Source of the DNA: a virus
Length of the DNA: 47,664 nt
Virus record (IMG/VR): IMGVR_UViG_3300037247_000186
Location: 1-47,664 of that record
Direction: 5' to 3' (one strand)
The notes below the pieces were generated by a model. It saw only the letters and a program-made list of their open reading frames with translations, did not search any database and was not told the DNA's origin. The translations under genes and the position numbers were made by a program. How positions within the stretch are numbered: position 1 is the stretch's first letter; each line of letters begins with the position of its first letter. This document shows positions 8,006 through 16,867 of this stretch, in pieces.

Positions 8006-8152
8006 ATGGATTTATTTAGTCTAGTAGGAATATTGAATCAGATAAAAGTTTTACCTCCTGAACTTAGGAGTAAAAAAGCAGCTGAAATTCTGTTAGTCTA
8101 TATAAATAATGCAGATGTTAGTAATGCCTATAATGAATTAATGTGTGAATAA
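8006..8152 (+). CDS. 48-residue hypothetical protein
   Basis: A short ORF with a near-perfect ribosome site (AAGGGAGGA, 5 nt before the ATG) that fills the space between two tail genes and whose TAA overlaps the next ATG (TAATG). The protein is helical with Leu and Ile spaced for a small bundle and a run RSKKAAEIL. No motif recognised. The ribosome site and the stop-start overlap are the evidence that it is expressed. Confidence 0.65.
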   Translation: MDLFSLVGILNQIKVLPPELRSKKAAEILLVYINNADVSNAYNELMCE

Positions 8153-8487
8153 TGCCTTTTATTAGAACGGCTTTAATTGGTGAAAGTGGCACGGCCAGAC
8201 CTAAAAAGGGTGCAGATGAAACTCAAATTCATTTCACTGGTACTAGAATACGTGTAGTTGGATCTGGTAGTCTATTACTATCACTAATAAGTCCAGATAG
8301 TGTCAATACTCAGGTTTTAGTTCCCTTTACACTGGCAGCTACTAATCGTCTTAGTCCATTTAGATTGGCAAATTTTATTGAGCAACGCGCTCATCTTCAA
8401 ATTAGTACTAATGCAATAGATGAAATATTCAGAGTTAATAGAATTACACTCTATGCTAAGCCTGTCTTTACTATGGTGCCAGCGTAA
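8152..8487 (+). CDS. small beta-rich tail-region protein
   Basis: 111 residues with regularly alternating hydrophobic strands, no Cys and no membrane segment. Both ends overlap neighbours by one base (TAATG), marking a tightly coupled run of four small virion genes (8006-9055). Likely a structural component; no family recognised. Confidence 0.6.
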   Translation: MPFIRTALIGESGTARPKKGADETQIHFTGTRIRVVGSGSLLLSLISPDSVNTQVLVPFTLAATNRLSPFRLANFIEQRAHLQISTNAIDEIFRVNRITLYAKPVFTMVPA

Positions 8488-8726
8488 TGCCATTTCAACC
8501 ATCTGAGAATTTACCGGATTTTGCACGATTAAAAGCTACCTTTACAGGTGCGCGTAAGCAAATTGAAAGCTATCTCTTATACCAAACTATCATTGATTTC
8601 TTAGATGGAACTGGAAAACTCAAGAAGATATTCAGTAAACAGATCGCTGATTTAGAAGATACTGTAATTATTAACACAGAAACAATTAATGAACAAATTC
8701 ATGTTTTCTTGCTTATGGGTGGATAA
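8487..8726 (+). CDS. small helical hypothetical protein, tail region
   Basis: 79 residues, coupled at both ends by one-base TAATG overlaps. The centre (QIESYLLYQTIIDFLDGTGKLKK) is helical and amphipathic; the C-terminus is a short helix ending LLMGG. No family recognised. Confidence 0.55.
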   Translation: MPFQPSENLPDFARLKATFTGARKQIESYLLYQTIIDFLDGTGKLKKIFSKQIADLEDTVIINTETINEQIHVFLLMGG

Positions 8727-9055
8727 TGTCCTCAACACATAAGGTATTGGGACAATCTAATCCGTCTGCTGCAACTTTAACAGATGCTTATACTGTTCCG
8801 TCTGTAACAGAAGCTATTGTTAGTTCGGTTACGGTAACAAATCGAAGTGCAGCAGCTACTTCATTTCGTTTGTCAATTGCTGTAGCAGGTGCCGCTGATA
8901 GTAATGAACAGTATATTTCGTATGACGTTCCCATTGCAGGTAATGAAACCAAAAGCTTTACTCTTGGCGTGACAATGGCAACGACAGATGTATTTCGTGT
9001 TTTTGCAACTTTGGCTACACTAAGTTTCAATATCTTTGGAGTAGAAATTACATGA
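8726..9055 (+). CDS. small virion beta protein
   Basis: 109 residues. The opening KVLGQSNPSAATLTDAYTVP and the following V-rich strands with TVTNRS match a recurrent small phage structural protein type whose exact place in the virion is unsettled. Beta-sandwich predicted. Stop overlaps the next start by 4 nt (ATGA). Confidence 0.65.
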   Translation: MSSTHKVLGQSNPSAATLTDAYTVPSVTEAIVSSVTVTNRSAAATSFRLSIAVAGAADSNEQYISYDVPIAGNETKSFTLGVTMATTDVFRVFATLATLSFNIFGVEIT

Positions 9056-10314
9056 GTATTGATTCTACTCTACCTCCTGATAAAGTTAGTATTAAGGCTC
9101 AGAATTCATTCAGTATTGATGCCTTTGGTCGGTGGAGAGTATCAAATCCCTTTACTGAATTTGAGTCTAAATTATTAGGAGCCGATGATGCTCCTTTATT
9201 CTGGGATGAGGAATTAGAGACTGGAGCAGGGATTACAGCAACTACACCGACTGCTGATAAACCTTATATTGATTTAGTTAGCTCTAATACTATAGCCGGT
9301 AAATTCACTCGCCAAACATTTCGTAGATTTCATTATCAAGCAGGAAAATCACAACTAATATTAATGACAGGTATTCTTGAGCTTGCAAGTGGAACTAAAA
9401 CAGGATGCGAACGCCGTGTTGGTTGTTTTGATGATGACAATGGAGCATTTTTTGAATCTAACGCAGGGACATTTGGTGTCACAACTAGGACTAGTGACTC
9501 TGGTTCAGTAGTAGATACTACAGTAACTAAAGCAAATTGGGATGATCCTATGAATGGAACTGGTCCTAGTGGAGAAACTGTTGACTTCACTAAGGCCCAG
9601 ATATTTGTTATTGATTTCCAATGGCTCTCGGCTGGTCGTGTAAGATTTGGATTAGAAATTGGTGGAATTCTTCACTATATTCACGAAGTTAATGTCGCTA
9701 ATTTATTAACGATTCCTTGGTCTAGCACACCTAATCTGCCATTACGTTATCAGATTATAACAACCGCTTCTTCAGGTGTATGCTCCATGCGTATTATCTG
9801 TGTAGCAGTTGTCAGTGAAGGAGGTTCAGAAGATGTTGGCATTATTCATTATCGAAGCACAGCAGGAGCAGCAGTAGTATCAGGAGCTGAGAATACATTA
9901 TATGCAATTGTTGGAATTAGATTGAAAACAACTCATTTGGGAGCTACTGTTAGAATACTAAGGACAGCAATTCAAATCCAAACTGCGAGTGAATTTATTG
10001 AATGGGTTTTATTATTCAACCCAACTGTAGCTGATACATTTACTTATGCTGATCTTACTAATAGTGCTGTCCAAACTGCTTTAGGTGCGACTGCTAATAC
10101 CGTAACGGGTGGAACACAAATGGCAGGGGGATATGCTGAGACAGGTGGTGGTAATAGTGGGGGTAGCGGTGATTCTCAAACTCTGAAAACTATTCAAGCA
10201 TTAGGCGCAGCTATTGATGGAGCACGAGATGAAGTAGTATTAGCATTCAGACCTATTGGTGGGGTAGATGTTGCTGATGTAGAAGGTTCATTGAGTTGGT
10301 TGGAGCAGTTCTAA
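9052..10314 (+). CDS. tail structural protein (DAFGRWRVSNP family)
   Basis: 420 residues. The N-terminal signature DAFGRWRVSNPFTEFESK, followed by a Trp-containing strand and RQTFRRFHYQAGKSQLILMTG, is shared by a widespread family of phage tail or fibre-associated proteins. Two beta domains are separated around residue 250; a Gly/Ser-rich linker (GGGNSGGSGDS) lies near residue 365 before a C-terminal helix. It may form a trimeric fibre or baseplate-like component. Family recognised from the motif; function of the family is not firmly known. Confidence 0.65.
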   Translation: MSIDSTLPPDKVSIKAQNSFSIDAFGRWRVSNPFTEFESKLLGADDAPLFWDEELETGAGITATTPTADKPYIDLVSSNTIAGKFTRQTFRRFHYQAGKSQLILMTGILELASGTKTGCERRVGCFDDDNGAFFESNAGTFGVTTRTSDSGSVVDTTVTKANWDDPMNGTGPSGETVDFTKAQIFVIDFQWLSAGRVRFGLEIGGILHYIHEVNVANLLTIPWSSTPNLPLRYQIITTASSGVCSMRIICVAVVSEGGSEDVGIIHYRSTAGAAVVSGAENTLYAIVGIRLKTTHLGATVRILRTAIQIQTASEFIEWVLLFNPTVADTFTYADLTNSAVQTALGATANTVTGGTQMAGGYAETGGGNSGGSGDSQTLKTIQALGAAIDGARDEVVLAFRPIGGVDVADVEGSLSWLEQF

Positions 10315-11072
10315 TGATAAGTTTAGGTGATGATCTTATCGAAGTTCAAAAAGGTAATATTGCAAAGCATTCTCTTATACATAAATTTGGTAGAAATGCG
10401 AGTGTGCCTGATGGTTCTTGGGAATTTATTAATCTTCTAGGATTCACTGGATGGCCTTTATCTGCTGCAACTACTGTTAGGATTAAAGCTGGTGGAAATG
10501 CTGCTGATGATGCGGCTGGTGCTGGAGCCAGAGAGATAACTGTTCAGGGAATTGATGATAGTTTCAATGAAGTAACAGAAACAATTGCCACGGCTGGAGC
10601 ATCTGCCAGTTCAAATACTACTACATTATTCTGGAGAGTTCATCGAGCATGGGTATCAGCAGTAGGAACATATGGAGTTGCTAATACTGCTGCTATAGAT
10701 ATTGAAAATAGTGGCGGTGGTACAGACTTAATTAGAATTGGAGCAGATGAGGGACAGACTTTATTTACAGGTTGGACAGTTCCTATTGGTAAAACTGCTT
10801 ATCTTCTCAGTACTGATGCATACGTAAATACTACGACATCTGTAAGAATACGTTTACTGACTAGAGCAAATATAGATGATACATCAGCACCTATGAGTTC
10901 AAAAAGAATTAGAGCAGTTTTTAATGGTGCTAATGGTAAGGCTGTTATCTATGTTCCGAGAGCACCCGTTATTTCAATAGCTGCTAAATCTGATGTTTGG
11001 CTTGAAGCTCAAGGAGTAGGTGCAACTGCTTCAGTAACTTCTAATTTTGAATTACTGGTAGTGGATGATTAG
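10314..11072 (+). CDS. conserved tail structural protein
   Basis: 252 residues from ATG 10314, chosen because it overlaps the upstream TAA (TAATG); a TTG at 10296 is less likely. The order IHKFGRNASVPDGSWEFIN, GGNAADDAAGAGAREI, IGIDD-type strand and TTTLFWRVHRAWV is that of a conserved phage structural family often encoded beside fibre or whisker genes. All-beta. It follows the DAFGRW protein directly, so they may act in the same tail appendage. Confidence 0.6.
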   Translation: MISLGDDLIEVQKGNIAKHSLIHKFGRNASVPDGSWEFINLLGFTGWPLSAATTVRIKAGGNAADDAAGAGAREITVQGIDDSFNEVTETIATAGASASSNTTTLFWRVHRAWVSAVGTYGVANTAAIDIENSGGGTDLIRIGADEGQTLFTGWTVPIGKTAYLLSTDAYVNTTTSVRIRLLTRANIDDTSAPMSSKRIRAVFNGANGKAVIYVPRAPVISIAAKSDVWLEAQGVGATASVTSNFELLVVDD

Positions 11073-11421
11073 AATGGCTAAGAAATTAACTCTGCGGCAG
11101 AAGCAGTCTATCTTTGCGCAACTTGTAGGTGAGCTTATTATTGAGGCTTATGCAAGAGGCTATGAACTTACTCTTGGACAAACACAAAGATCAATTCAGG
11201 AAGCTGCTAGATTGGGTATGAAAACCTCGTTACACACTCTCAAACTAGCTATCGATCTTAATCTCTTCAAAGATGGGCGATATTTATCATCTACTAAATC
11301 TCATCTTCCATTGGGATTATGGTGGGAAGGTCAATCTATTGATGGTGAATATGAATGTTGTTGGGGTGGTCGCTTCGGTGATGGCAATCATTATAGCATT
11401 AAGCATGGTAATAGGAAATGA
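11065..11421 (+). CDS. M15-type peptidase, endolysin
   Basis: 118 residues (ATG 11065; ATG 11074 is an alternative). The zinc motif of the M15 family is complete: S55-x-H57, then A62-x-D64 within SLHTLKLAIDL, and the distal His in GDGNHY (H109), with the conserved WWE/WGG surroundings. M15 enzymes (VanY/phage L-Ala-D-Glu peptidase group) cut peptide bridges in peptidoglycan. No signal peptide, so release needs a holin or it acts as a virion-borne enzyme. It sits between tail genes and internal virion genes; several tiny membrane proteins elsewhere are holin candidates. Confidence 0.85.
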   Translation: MIRMAKKLTLRQKQSIFAQLVGELIIEAYARGYELTLGQTQRSIQEAARLGMKTSLHTLKLAIDLNLFKDGRYLSSTKSHLPLGLWWEGQSIDGEYECCWGGRFGDGNHYSIKHGNRK

Positions 11422-11795
11422 AGGTTAGGCAATTAAGATATGATGATCTTGAGGAGGTTTCAAAGATACATCATGATTTCTATACTAAAGATGCGCCCCC
11501 CAAATTCAATAAAGATTTTGTTGTTATAGCTGATGACGAGGATCGTATTATTACTTGTGGTGGAATAGAACTAATGGCAGAGGCTATTATTCTTACTAAT
11601 AAACATTTTTCTTCTCATGTGAGAACATCAGCATTATTGGAATTATTAAGATCGCTCATGCTTATTTGTGATAGAAACAATTACGATTTTCTCCACGCTA
11701 CCATAGCAGATGATCCTGATGAAACTTGGATTAGGACTCTTGGACTAGTTGGATTTAAGCCACTTACAGGAAAGGTATTAATTAAAGAGGTATAG
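11418..11795 (+). CDS. GNAT-like protein (T7 gp13-type position)
   Basis: 125 residues. The opening MKVRQLRYDDLEEVSKIHHDFY is the beta1-alpha1 pattern of the GNAT acyltransferase fold; the later TCGGIEL strand and GLVGFKPL end also fit. The acetyl-CoA P-loop (Q/RxxGxG/A) is not evident, so activity is doubtful. In T7-like phages a GNAT-fold protein (gp13) precedes the internal virion proteins, and here the same order is seen. Overlaps the endolysin by 4 nt (ATGA). Confidence 0.6.
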   Translation: MKVRQLRYDDLEEVSKIHHDFYTKDAPPKFNKDFVVIADDEDRIITCGGIELMAEAIILTNKHFSSHVRTSALLELLRSLMLICDRNNYDFLHATIADDPDETWIRTLGLVGFKPLTGKVLIKEV

Positions 11796-11797
11796 TT

Positions 11798-12424
11798 ATG
11801 GGTAAATCTAACCGGGGCAAGATGGAAGAAGCAATGAGGACGTATGGTGATCCTGCGTTTGAAGATACTACTGGTCTTAGTAAGTTCTTTAGGGATCTTA
11901 TTCCTGGAATAACAGAACAGACAATAGATGATTTCAGGAATATATTTGGTAGATTTGAAGAGTTTGCTGAGACTGGTGGTTATACTCCTGAAGGCTTAGA
12001 TGCCATTCGTAGTCGTGCATTGTCGCCTGTCAGAGCAGTATATTCTGATGTGAATCGTGATATTGATCGTAGTCGTTCATTACAGGGAGATTATGCTCCA
12101 GGTTATGCTGCTACAAAGGCAAAAGTTGGTAGAGAACAAGCTTATACTACTGCTGATGCAACTACTAATGTTGAAGCCAATCTTGCTCAATTAGTTCAAT
12201 CTGGTAGATTAGCCGGTATCAGTGGTATGGGCAGTGTATATGGGACTACACCTGGTCTGGCAAGTACATTTGGTAGACAAGCATTACAAGGTCAGAGTTT
12301 GCAGAATCAGATGGGACTAGGTATGATAGGTGCTAGAGAAGCTTCTCTGGCTCAACCTGGTATGTTTGATACTATTGTAAGTGGAGCAGGTAAGATTGGT
12401 GGAGCAATATATCCCTGGTTATAA
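11798..12424 (+). CDS. putative small internal virion / ejection protein
   Basis: 208 residues, rich in Gly, Ala, Ser and Gln in the C-terminal half (residues about 100-208) with a helical N-terminal half. The composition and the place between a GNAT-like protein and two larger internal proteins match T7 gp14-class ejection proteins, which enter the cell envelope with the DNA. The C-terminal IGGAIYPWL end is hydrophobic. Inference from position and composition only. Confidence 0.55.
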   Translation: MGKSNRGKMEEAMRTYGDPAFEDTTGLSKFFRDLIPGITEQTIDDFRNIFGRFEEFAETGGYTPEGLDAIRSRALSPVRAVYSDVNRDIDRSRSLQGDYAPGYAATKAKVGREQAYTTADATTNVEANLAQLVQSGRLAGISGMGSVYGTTPGLASTFGRQALQGQSLQNQMGLGMIGAREASLAQPGMFDTIVSGAGKIGGAIYPWL

Positions 12425-12426
12425 TT

Positions 12427-13551
12427 ATGCCTAATGGACAATTTACTTCTCCCTATACACCTCCATTTAATCCTCAAGATCCGAATATATTTAGTAATCT
12501 AAGATTCGGAAATATATTTAGACCTGATCCAGAGGGAGTTTCATCTGCTGGAAGAGTTGATCCTTTATATGGTCCGCCTGAGGAACAACTTGAGACTTCT
12601 GCTAGTGATAAGTTTGCGGAACTATTAGCTAATTATCCTGAAGCTCAAGCTCCAGGTATGTTGAAGAAGATTGCTCTTAGTATGATAGGAATGAGTGATC
12701 CTGCTCTTGCTAGTAAATTAGGTAGCCAACCTGGTCAAGAAGAAATTGATTGGCTTAATCAAATGGAGCTTGCTAAGCTTGCTGCTGAGTTAGAACAGGA
12801 TTTAGCAGGGCTGGATATTGAAAGAGGGAGATTGGGCTTAGGTAAGGAAAGATTAGCTTTTGATGTGGAGAAACTTGAACGAGAATCAACTCCAGCAGAG
12901 AAACAAGCCTTAGAAATTGAGAGAATTGACTTACGTGCAGAAAATGCATTAGAACTAATGAGACAAAGAGCAGAAGCAGCTAGAGAAACTAATAGAGTGG
13001 AACATGCTAATACATTGGATGGTATTATTAAGAGAGCTGAAGTATCTAGTCAAGCTGAAACACAAAGACAGGCAGGTAGGACTGGCTTAGAAAGAGAGAG
13101 ACAAACTGGTAGAAGAGAAATGGAAACTGAAAGACAAAGAGGTAGAAGAGAATTAGAAGAACAAAGACAAACAGGCAGAACAGAAAGAGGAAGAACACCA
13201 GGACAATCTAAGACTGCATTAGAATCTAAGGCTCGTAGAATCATTAGTGAGAATCCTGATCTAGCAGATGTAATTGAGTTTACTGATGAGGGACCACAAG
13301 TTAAAGAAGCGAAACAACCCTTTGATTGGTGGCCTTTTGGTGGTAGAACTGAAGAAGAATTAGCTACTCCTTTTGAAGATAAGCGTCAAAAAGCTTTACG
13401 ACTACTCTATGGTGATGAATCAGGACAAGGATTGGTTCCTGAAGCTGAAACGGGACAAATCGAAGTGATAGATCCTAATGGTGATGAGGGATTTATACCA
13501 GCTAATCAACTAGAGGAGGCATTGAGACAGGGATATACTAGGGTGAGATAA
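12427..13551 (+). CDS. putative internal virion protein with coiled coil and RQxGR repeats
   Basis: 374 residues. N-terminal 60 residues are Pro-rich and disordered, residues about 110-215 form a long charged helix, and residues about 213-256 are an imperfect tandem repeat built on ERQxGRxE units (QTGRREMETERQRGRRELEE, then EQRQTGRTERGR). The C-terminus returns to a mixed domain containing DWWPFGG. Lies between two other putative ejection proteins. Possibly part of the DNA-ejection channel; the basic repeat could contact packaged DNA. Confidence 0.6.
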   Translation: MPNGQFTSPYTPPFNPQDPNIFSNLRFGNIFRPDPEGVSSAGRVDPLYGPPEEQLETSASDKFAELLANYPEAQAPGMLKKIALSMIGMSDPALASKLGSQPGQEEIDWLNQMELAKLAAELEQDLAGLDIERGRLGLGKERLAFDVEKLERESTPAEKQALEIERIDLRAENALELMRQRAEAARETNRVEHANTLDGIIKRAEVSSQAETQRQAGRTGLERERQTGRREMETERQRGRRELEEQRQTGRTERGRTPGQSKTALESKARRIISENPDLADVIEFTDEGPQVKEAKQPFDWWPFGGRTEEELATPFEDKRQKALRLLYGDESGQGLVPEAETGQIEVIDPNGDEGFIPANQLEEALRQGYTRVR

Positions 13552-13736
13552 TGTATTTTATTGACAATGAGAATTATTCTTTAATGTTAAGTATTTGTAG
13601 GAATTATTACACGTCAGGAAAATCGAGAGTAAAAAGAAATAAATTTTATCTTAGAACTAGAGCAGAATATCCAGAGAATTTCTACAATTTAGAAGTTTGG
13701 TGGCTTTGGTTTGTATTCAAAATCAAGTTTAATTGA
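13551..13736 (+). CDS. small hypothetical protein between internal virion genes
   Basis: 61 residues, start overlapping the upstream TAA (TAATG), stop 8 nt before the next ATG. Basic and aromatic (Tyr/Arg-rich, then YNLEVWWLWFVFKIKFN, a hydrophobic C-terminal segment of about 12 residues that is short for a membrane span). No family recognised. The one-base overlap supports expression. Confidence 0.5.
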   Translation: MYFIDNENYSLMLSICRNYYTSGKSRVKRNKFYLRTRAEYPENFYNLEVWWLWFVFKIKFN

Positions 13737-13744
13737 GATTTGAA

Positions 13745-16429
13745 ATGGCTCAGCAGATTGATTTCACTCCTAAAGAGCAGGAAACTAAAATAGATTTCAC
13801 TCCTAAATCTGTTCAGATTGATTTCACTCCTAAATCTGAATCTAAGCAGGAAGAGTCTAGTTTTCTGACTAGTATGTATGAAAAAGCATTTACTCCATCC
13901 GAATTTATGTCAAGAGGATATGATTGGTTAAGAGAACATCCCGAAATTGCTAGGAATATTTCTCCACTAGCTGCTATTGAAATTCCTTGGGGTGGAGAAA
14001 CATATAAACCTGGTTTAGCTATGGCTGAAGCTATGTCTACTCCTGGTGATCTAGCACTAATACTTGGAACTGGTGGAGCCGGTTGGATTCCTAAAATCGG
14101 TAGAGGGTTACAGAAGGGAGCATCAGGATTATTAGCTACTCGTGGTGGTGAGAGAATGATTACCGCTGAATCTCCTACTGAATTAGGTGTAGGTGCATTA
14201 GAAACTGCTGGTGGTATATTTGGTTTGAGAGGGCCTCGTGTTAGAGGAAAAACACCACAAGTTATTCCTGATGAACTACCAAAAGGCGAAGTATTTCAAC
14301 GATTTGATAAACCAGGAGCAGCACCCTCCGTAGATAAACCTCATGGATTATATGTATCTCCTAAAGATATTCAATCACCCCATGCAGAGCCGGGTGATGT
14401 TAAAACTTTGTGGACAAGGGATCTAGACGCTAACATTCTCGATCTTTCTGATTCCTCACCTATTCCCCTTCGTGCCATGTCTATAGATTCAGGAGCAGGT
14501 GTTCATGCTCTTAGAAGAACAGTAGGGGAGAAAGAATTTAATAGACTTAGAAATTTAAGTAAAAACGAATTAGCATCAGAATTGAAGAAATATGGTGTAA
14601 GTACAGAATATTATGATATTCAAGAACAGCTTGAGGCTTTAGGAGCTATACATGCGCGTAAGGCAGGATATGATGGTATACATTTTCCAGATGTGAATGA
14701 TCCTCGGTTCACTGAATATGTGGGATTAACCAAAAAAGGATTGAAGCAAGTAACTACTGAACCAGGAGAAGTATTAGTTGATGCATTGAAGAGACAAACG
14801 GTACTAAATAAGCAACAGCAGCAGATAGCTGCATCAGAAATAGCAAGGAGATTTGGTGAGGCTGGTGAAGTTACAACTAGAGGAACTGCTGGTGCTAAAG
14901 AATTTATGAGTAAGTTGGCTGGTAAACATCCAAGACTTGTGACAACTCCTCTTGATTTAAATACGAATCAAATGAATAAGTTGCACACAGTCATTTTAGA
15001 TGCCCCACTACCAGAAACTTCCAAAGCAAAGGCAATTGCTGGTCTTTCCACGATAAGAGAAGGGGGACAGGCAATGCCTAGCGAAGTGGCTGTGCTAGAT
15101 GGTTTATTTGGTTCAGGAGTAGGGAAGGCTATCAGAGATAAGGGTATAGGTAGGACAAGAAATAGAATTCTAGAAACTCTGGGTTTAGCTAAAGCATTAA
15201 AGTCTACTGCTGACGTTAGTTGGATGCTTCGCCAGGGTGCCTTACACTTTATGCGTCCCTATTGGCGTAGAGCGTTTATTCCTCAACTAAGGGCACTTGC
15301 AGATAATGGATACTTCGAGAAGGTTAACCAAGGTATACTTAGATCGGCTAGAAACATTGATTACAAAAAAAAGGTAGGACTTAATTATACTGACCTGAAA
15401 ACTTTTGAGGGACGTGGAGAAGAGATAATGAACACATGGGTTGAAAATATCCCTTCTATTCCTTCTTTATTTAAAGCTGGTATATTTAGAGACCCTAGTA
15501 AATTAAAGCCCGGATTGGTTAGTAAGGTTGCCCGCGCATCTAATAGATCGTTTACTCTTGCTGGAAATTTGGTGCGTGATGGCTCCTTTGATTCTATATA
15601 TGATGACTATGCGAGGTATTATAAATCCTCAAAGAAAATAGCTGAGGCAATACCTAATGAAAAACTAAGAATAAGAGCATTAAGAGAGGCTGAGCTTTTT
15701 AATCCTGATAACCCTTATAGGGGTAAGATAATAGCTGATGAGGCTAATGTTTCGACAGCCCGCGGAGGATTAGGTAAGGCTGAGGCATTTGCAACTGAAC
15801 TTAACACAGGACTTTGGTCTGTTCGTTTGTTAACTTCAAGAGTAAGATCCATTAATCGAGTATTGAATCCCATTAGTTATATTAGACAAGATCCTGTGAT
15901 GAGAAAGGAACATCTAAAGCAATTATTTTCTCTTATTGGCTTGACTACTACAACTGCTAGTCTTGCTGAAATAATGGGAGGAGAGATAAGTTTTGATCCC
16001 CGCAGTTCTGATTTCTTAAAGGGAAGAGTAGGAAGGGTTCGCTTTGATTTGCTAGGGGGAATTCCACAGTATATTGTCCCTGTTATTAAGGCTGCTTTAA
16101 ATCAAGGGGTAAGTACACGGACAGGAAGACCATATACACTTGGAGAGGGATTGTCTGATGATGCAATTATAACTCTAGTGAAGGCACTTATGTATAAAGA
16201 AGCTCCTTTACTTGGGTTCTTTACTTCTTTAATCAGACGTGAAGATCCCATAGGTAGGCCCCTCAATTTGACTTCTCCTAATCCTTATGAGAACAAAGCT
16301 TTGAACACTTTTGTTCCTATGATATCTGAGGATCTTTCTGAATTAATAAAGGAAGATCCTGGTTTGATTCCTATACTTATGCCGTTGGCTGCATTAGGGG
16401 CTAGCATTCAGGTACATGAAGAACGGTAG
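13745..16429 (+). CDS. large internal virion protein with ART-like domain
   Basis: 894 residues from ATG 13745 (TTG 13733 would add four). The N-terminus has three IDFTPK repeats (13754-13834), a pattern seen at the start of phage polyvalent proteins. Residues about 197-332 resemble an ADP-ribosyltransferase fold: HGLYVS (H200, Y203), a central R-rich region, HARKAGYDGIHF, and FTEYVG with E324 as candidate catalytic Glu (H-Y-E order). The C-terminal 250 residues (NPISYIRQDP, DPRSSDFLKGRVGRVRFD) look like the domain that ends many large polyvalent phage proteins. Last rightward gene; probably ejected into the cell with DNA. Enzyme activity is a hypothesis. Confidence 0.6.
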   Translation: MAQQIDFTPKEQETKIDFTPKSVQIDFTPKSESKQEESSFLTSMYEKAFTPSEFMSRGYDWLREHPEIARNISPLAAIEIPWGGETYKPGLAMAEAMSTPGDLALILGTGGAGWIPKIGRGLQKGASGLLATRGGERMITAESPTELGVGALETAGGIFGLRGPRVRGKTPQVIPDELPKGEVFQRFDKPGAAPSVDKPHGLYVSPKDIQSPHAEPGDVKTLWTRDLDANILDLSDSSPIPLRAMSIDSGAGVHALRRTVGEKEFNRLRNLSKNELASELKKYGVSTEYYDIQEQLEALGAIHARKAGYDGIHFPDVNDPRFTEYVGLTKKGLKQVTTEPGEVLVDALKRQTVLNKQQQQIAASEIARRFGEAGEVTTRGTAGAKEFMSKLAGKHPRLVTTPLDLNTNQMNKLHTVILDAPLPETSKAKAIAGLSTIREGGQAMPSEVAVLDGLFGSGVGKAIRDKGIGRTRNRILETLGLAKALKSTADVSWMLRQGALHFMRPYWRRAFIPQLRALADNGYFEKVNQGILRSARNIDYKKKVGLNYTDLKTFEGRGEEIMNTWVENIPSIPSLFKAGIFRDPSKLKPGLVSKVARASNRSFTLAGNLVRDGSFDSIYDDYARYYKSSKKIAEAIPNEKLRIRALREAELFNPDNPYRGKIIADEANVSTARGGLGKAEAFATELNTGLWSVRLLTSRVRSINRVLNPISYIRQDPVMRKEHLKQLFSLIGLTTTTASLAEIMGGEISFDPRSSDFLKGRVGRVRFDLLGGIPQYIVPVIKAALNQGVSTRTGRPYTLGEGLSDDAIITLVKALMYKEAPLLGFFTSLIRREDPIGRPLNLTSPNPYENKALNTFVPMISEDLSELIKEDPGLIPILMPLAALGASIQVHEER

Positions 16430-16442
16430 TTTATGGCTGTGT

Positions 16443-16661
16443 TCAGTTATTCCTCGCATTTGCAGCCTTTTCGATACGCCAAAGTAATTCCTTCGCTACC
16501 CTTTCAGTATCTTCAAGAACTGATTCCTTCTTTCTACAATCTTCACATAATCCATAGCTAAGTCTGTATCTCCTATTATAAGGTAGATACATAGACATAG
16601 CTACTATAGTTTCATTAGTACACAAGAGACAACTTTCAAGATACTCTATGGAATGAGTCAT
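16443..16661 (-). CDS. small zinc-binding hypothetical protein
   Basis: 72 residues from the ATG at 16661, chosen because it overlaps the upstream TAA (TAATG); a longer in-frame extension to 16706 lies inside the upstream gene. Two CxxC pairs (CLLC and CEDC) about 40 residues apart suggest a zinc knuckle, followed by a charged C-terminal helix. It is the last leftward gene, ending 13 bp from the last rightward gene. Confidence 0.6.
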   Translation of the reverse strand: MTHSIEYLESCLLCTNETIVAMSMYLPYNRRYRLSYGLCEDCRKKESVLEDTERVAKELLWRIEKAANARNN

Positions 16662-16867
16662 TACGCCATAAATACAGAGCCATCTGGAAAGTTTACAATC
16701 CAACACCAGTTACATTTCTTACAACGATATAAAGATTGCGCGTTCTTTATACCTCCGTTCTCTTTATCTTCCTCTCCATAATTTAGAACAGAAACTTTTA
16801 TTTGTGAACCTTTTCCCACAATAAAAAGAGGATGATCACATTTGGAACAGTTTCCTTTACTCATCAT
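16661..16867 (-). CDS. zinc-ribbon protein
   Basis: 68 residues (ATG 16867, with ATG 16864 just behind). CSKC near the N-terminus and CKKC plus a third Cys near residue 50 make a zinc ribbon with beta strands between. Start overlaps the upstream stop (ATGA) and GGGAGAG lies just upstream. Small zinc-ribbon proteins are common early phage genes; role unknown. Confidence 0.65.
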   Translation of the reverse strand: MMSKGNCSKCDHPLFIVGKGSQIKVSVLNYGEEDKENGGIKNAQSLYRCKKCNWCWIVNFPDGSVFMA

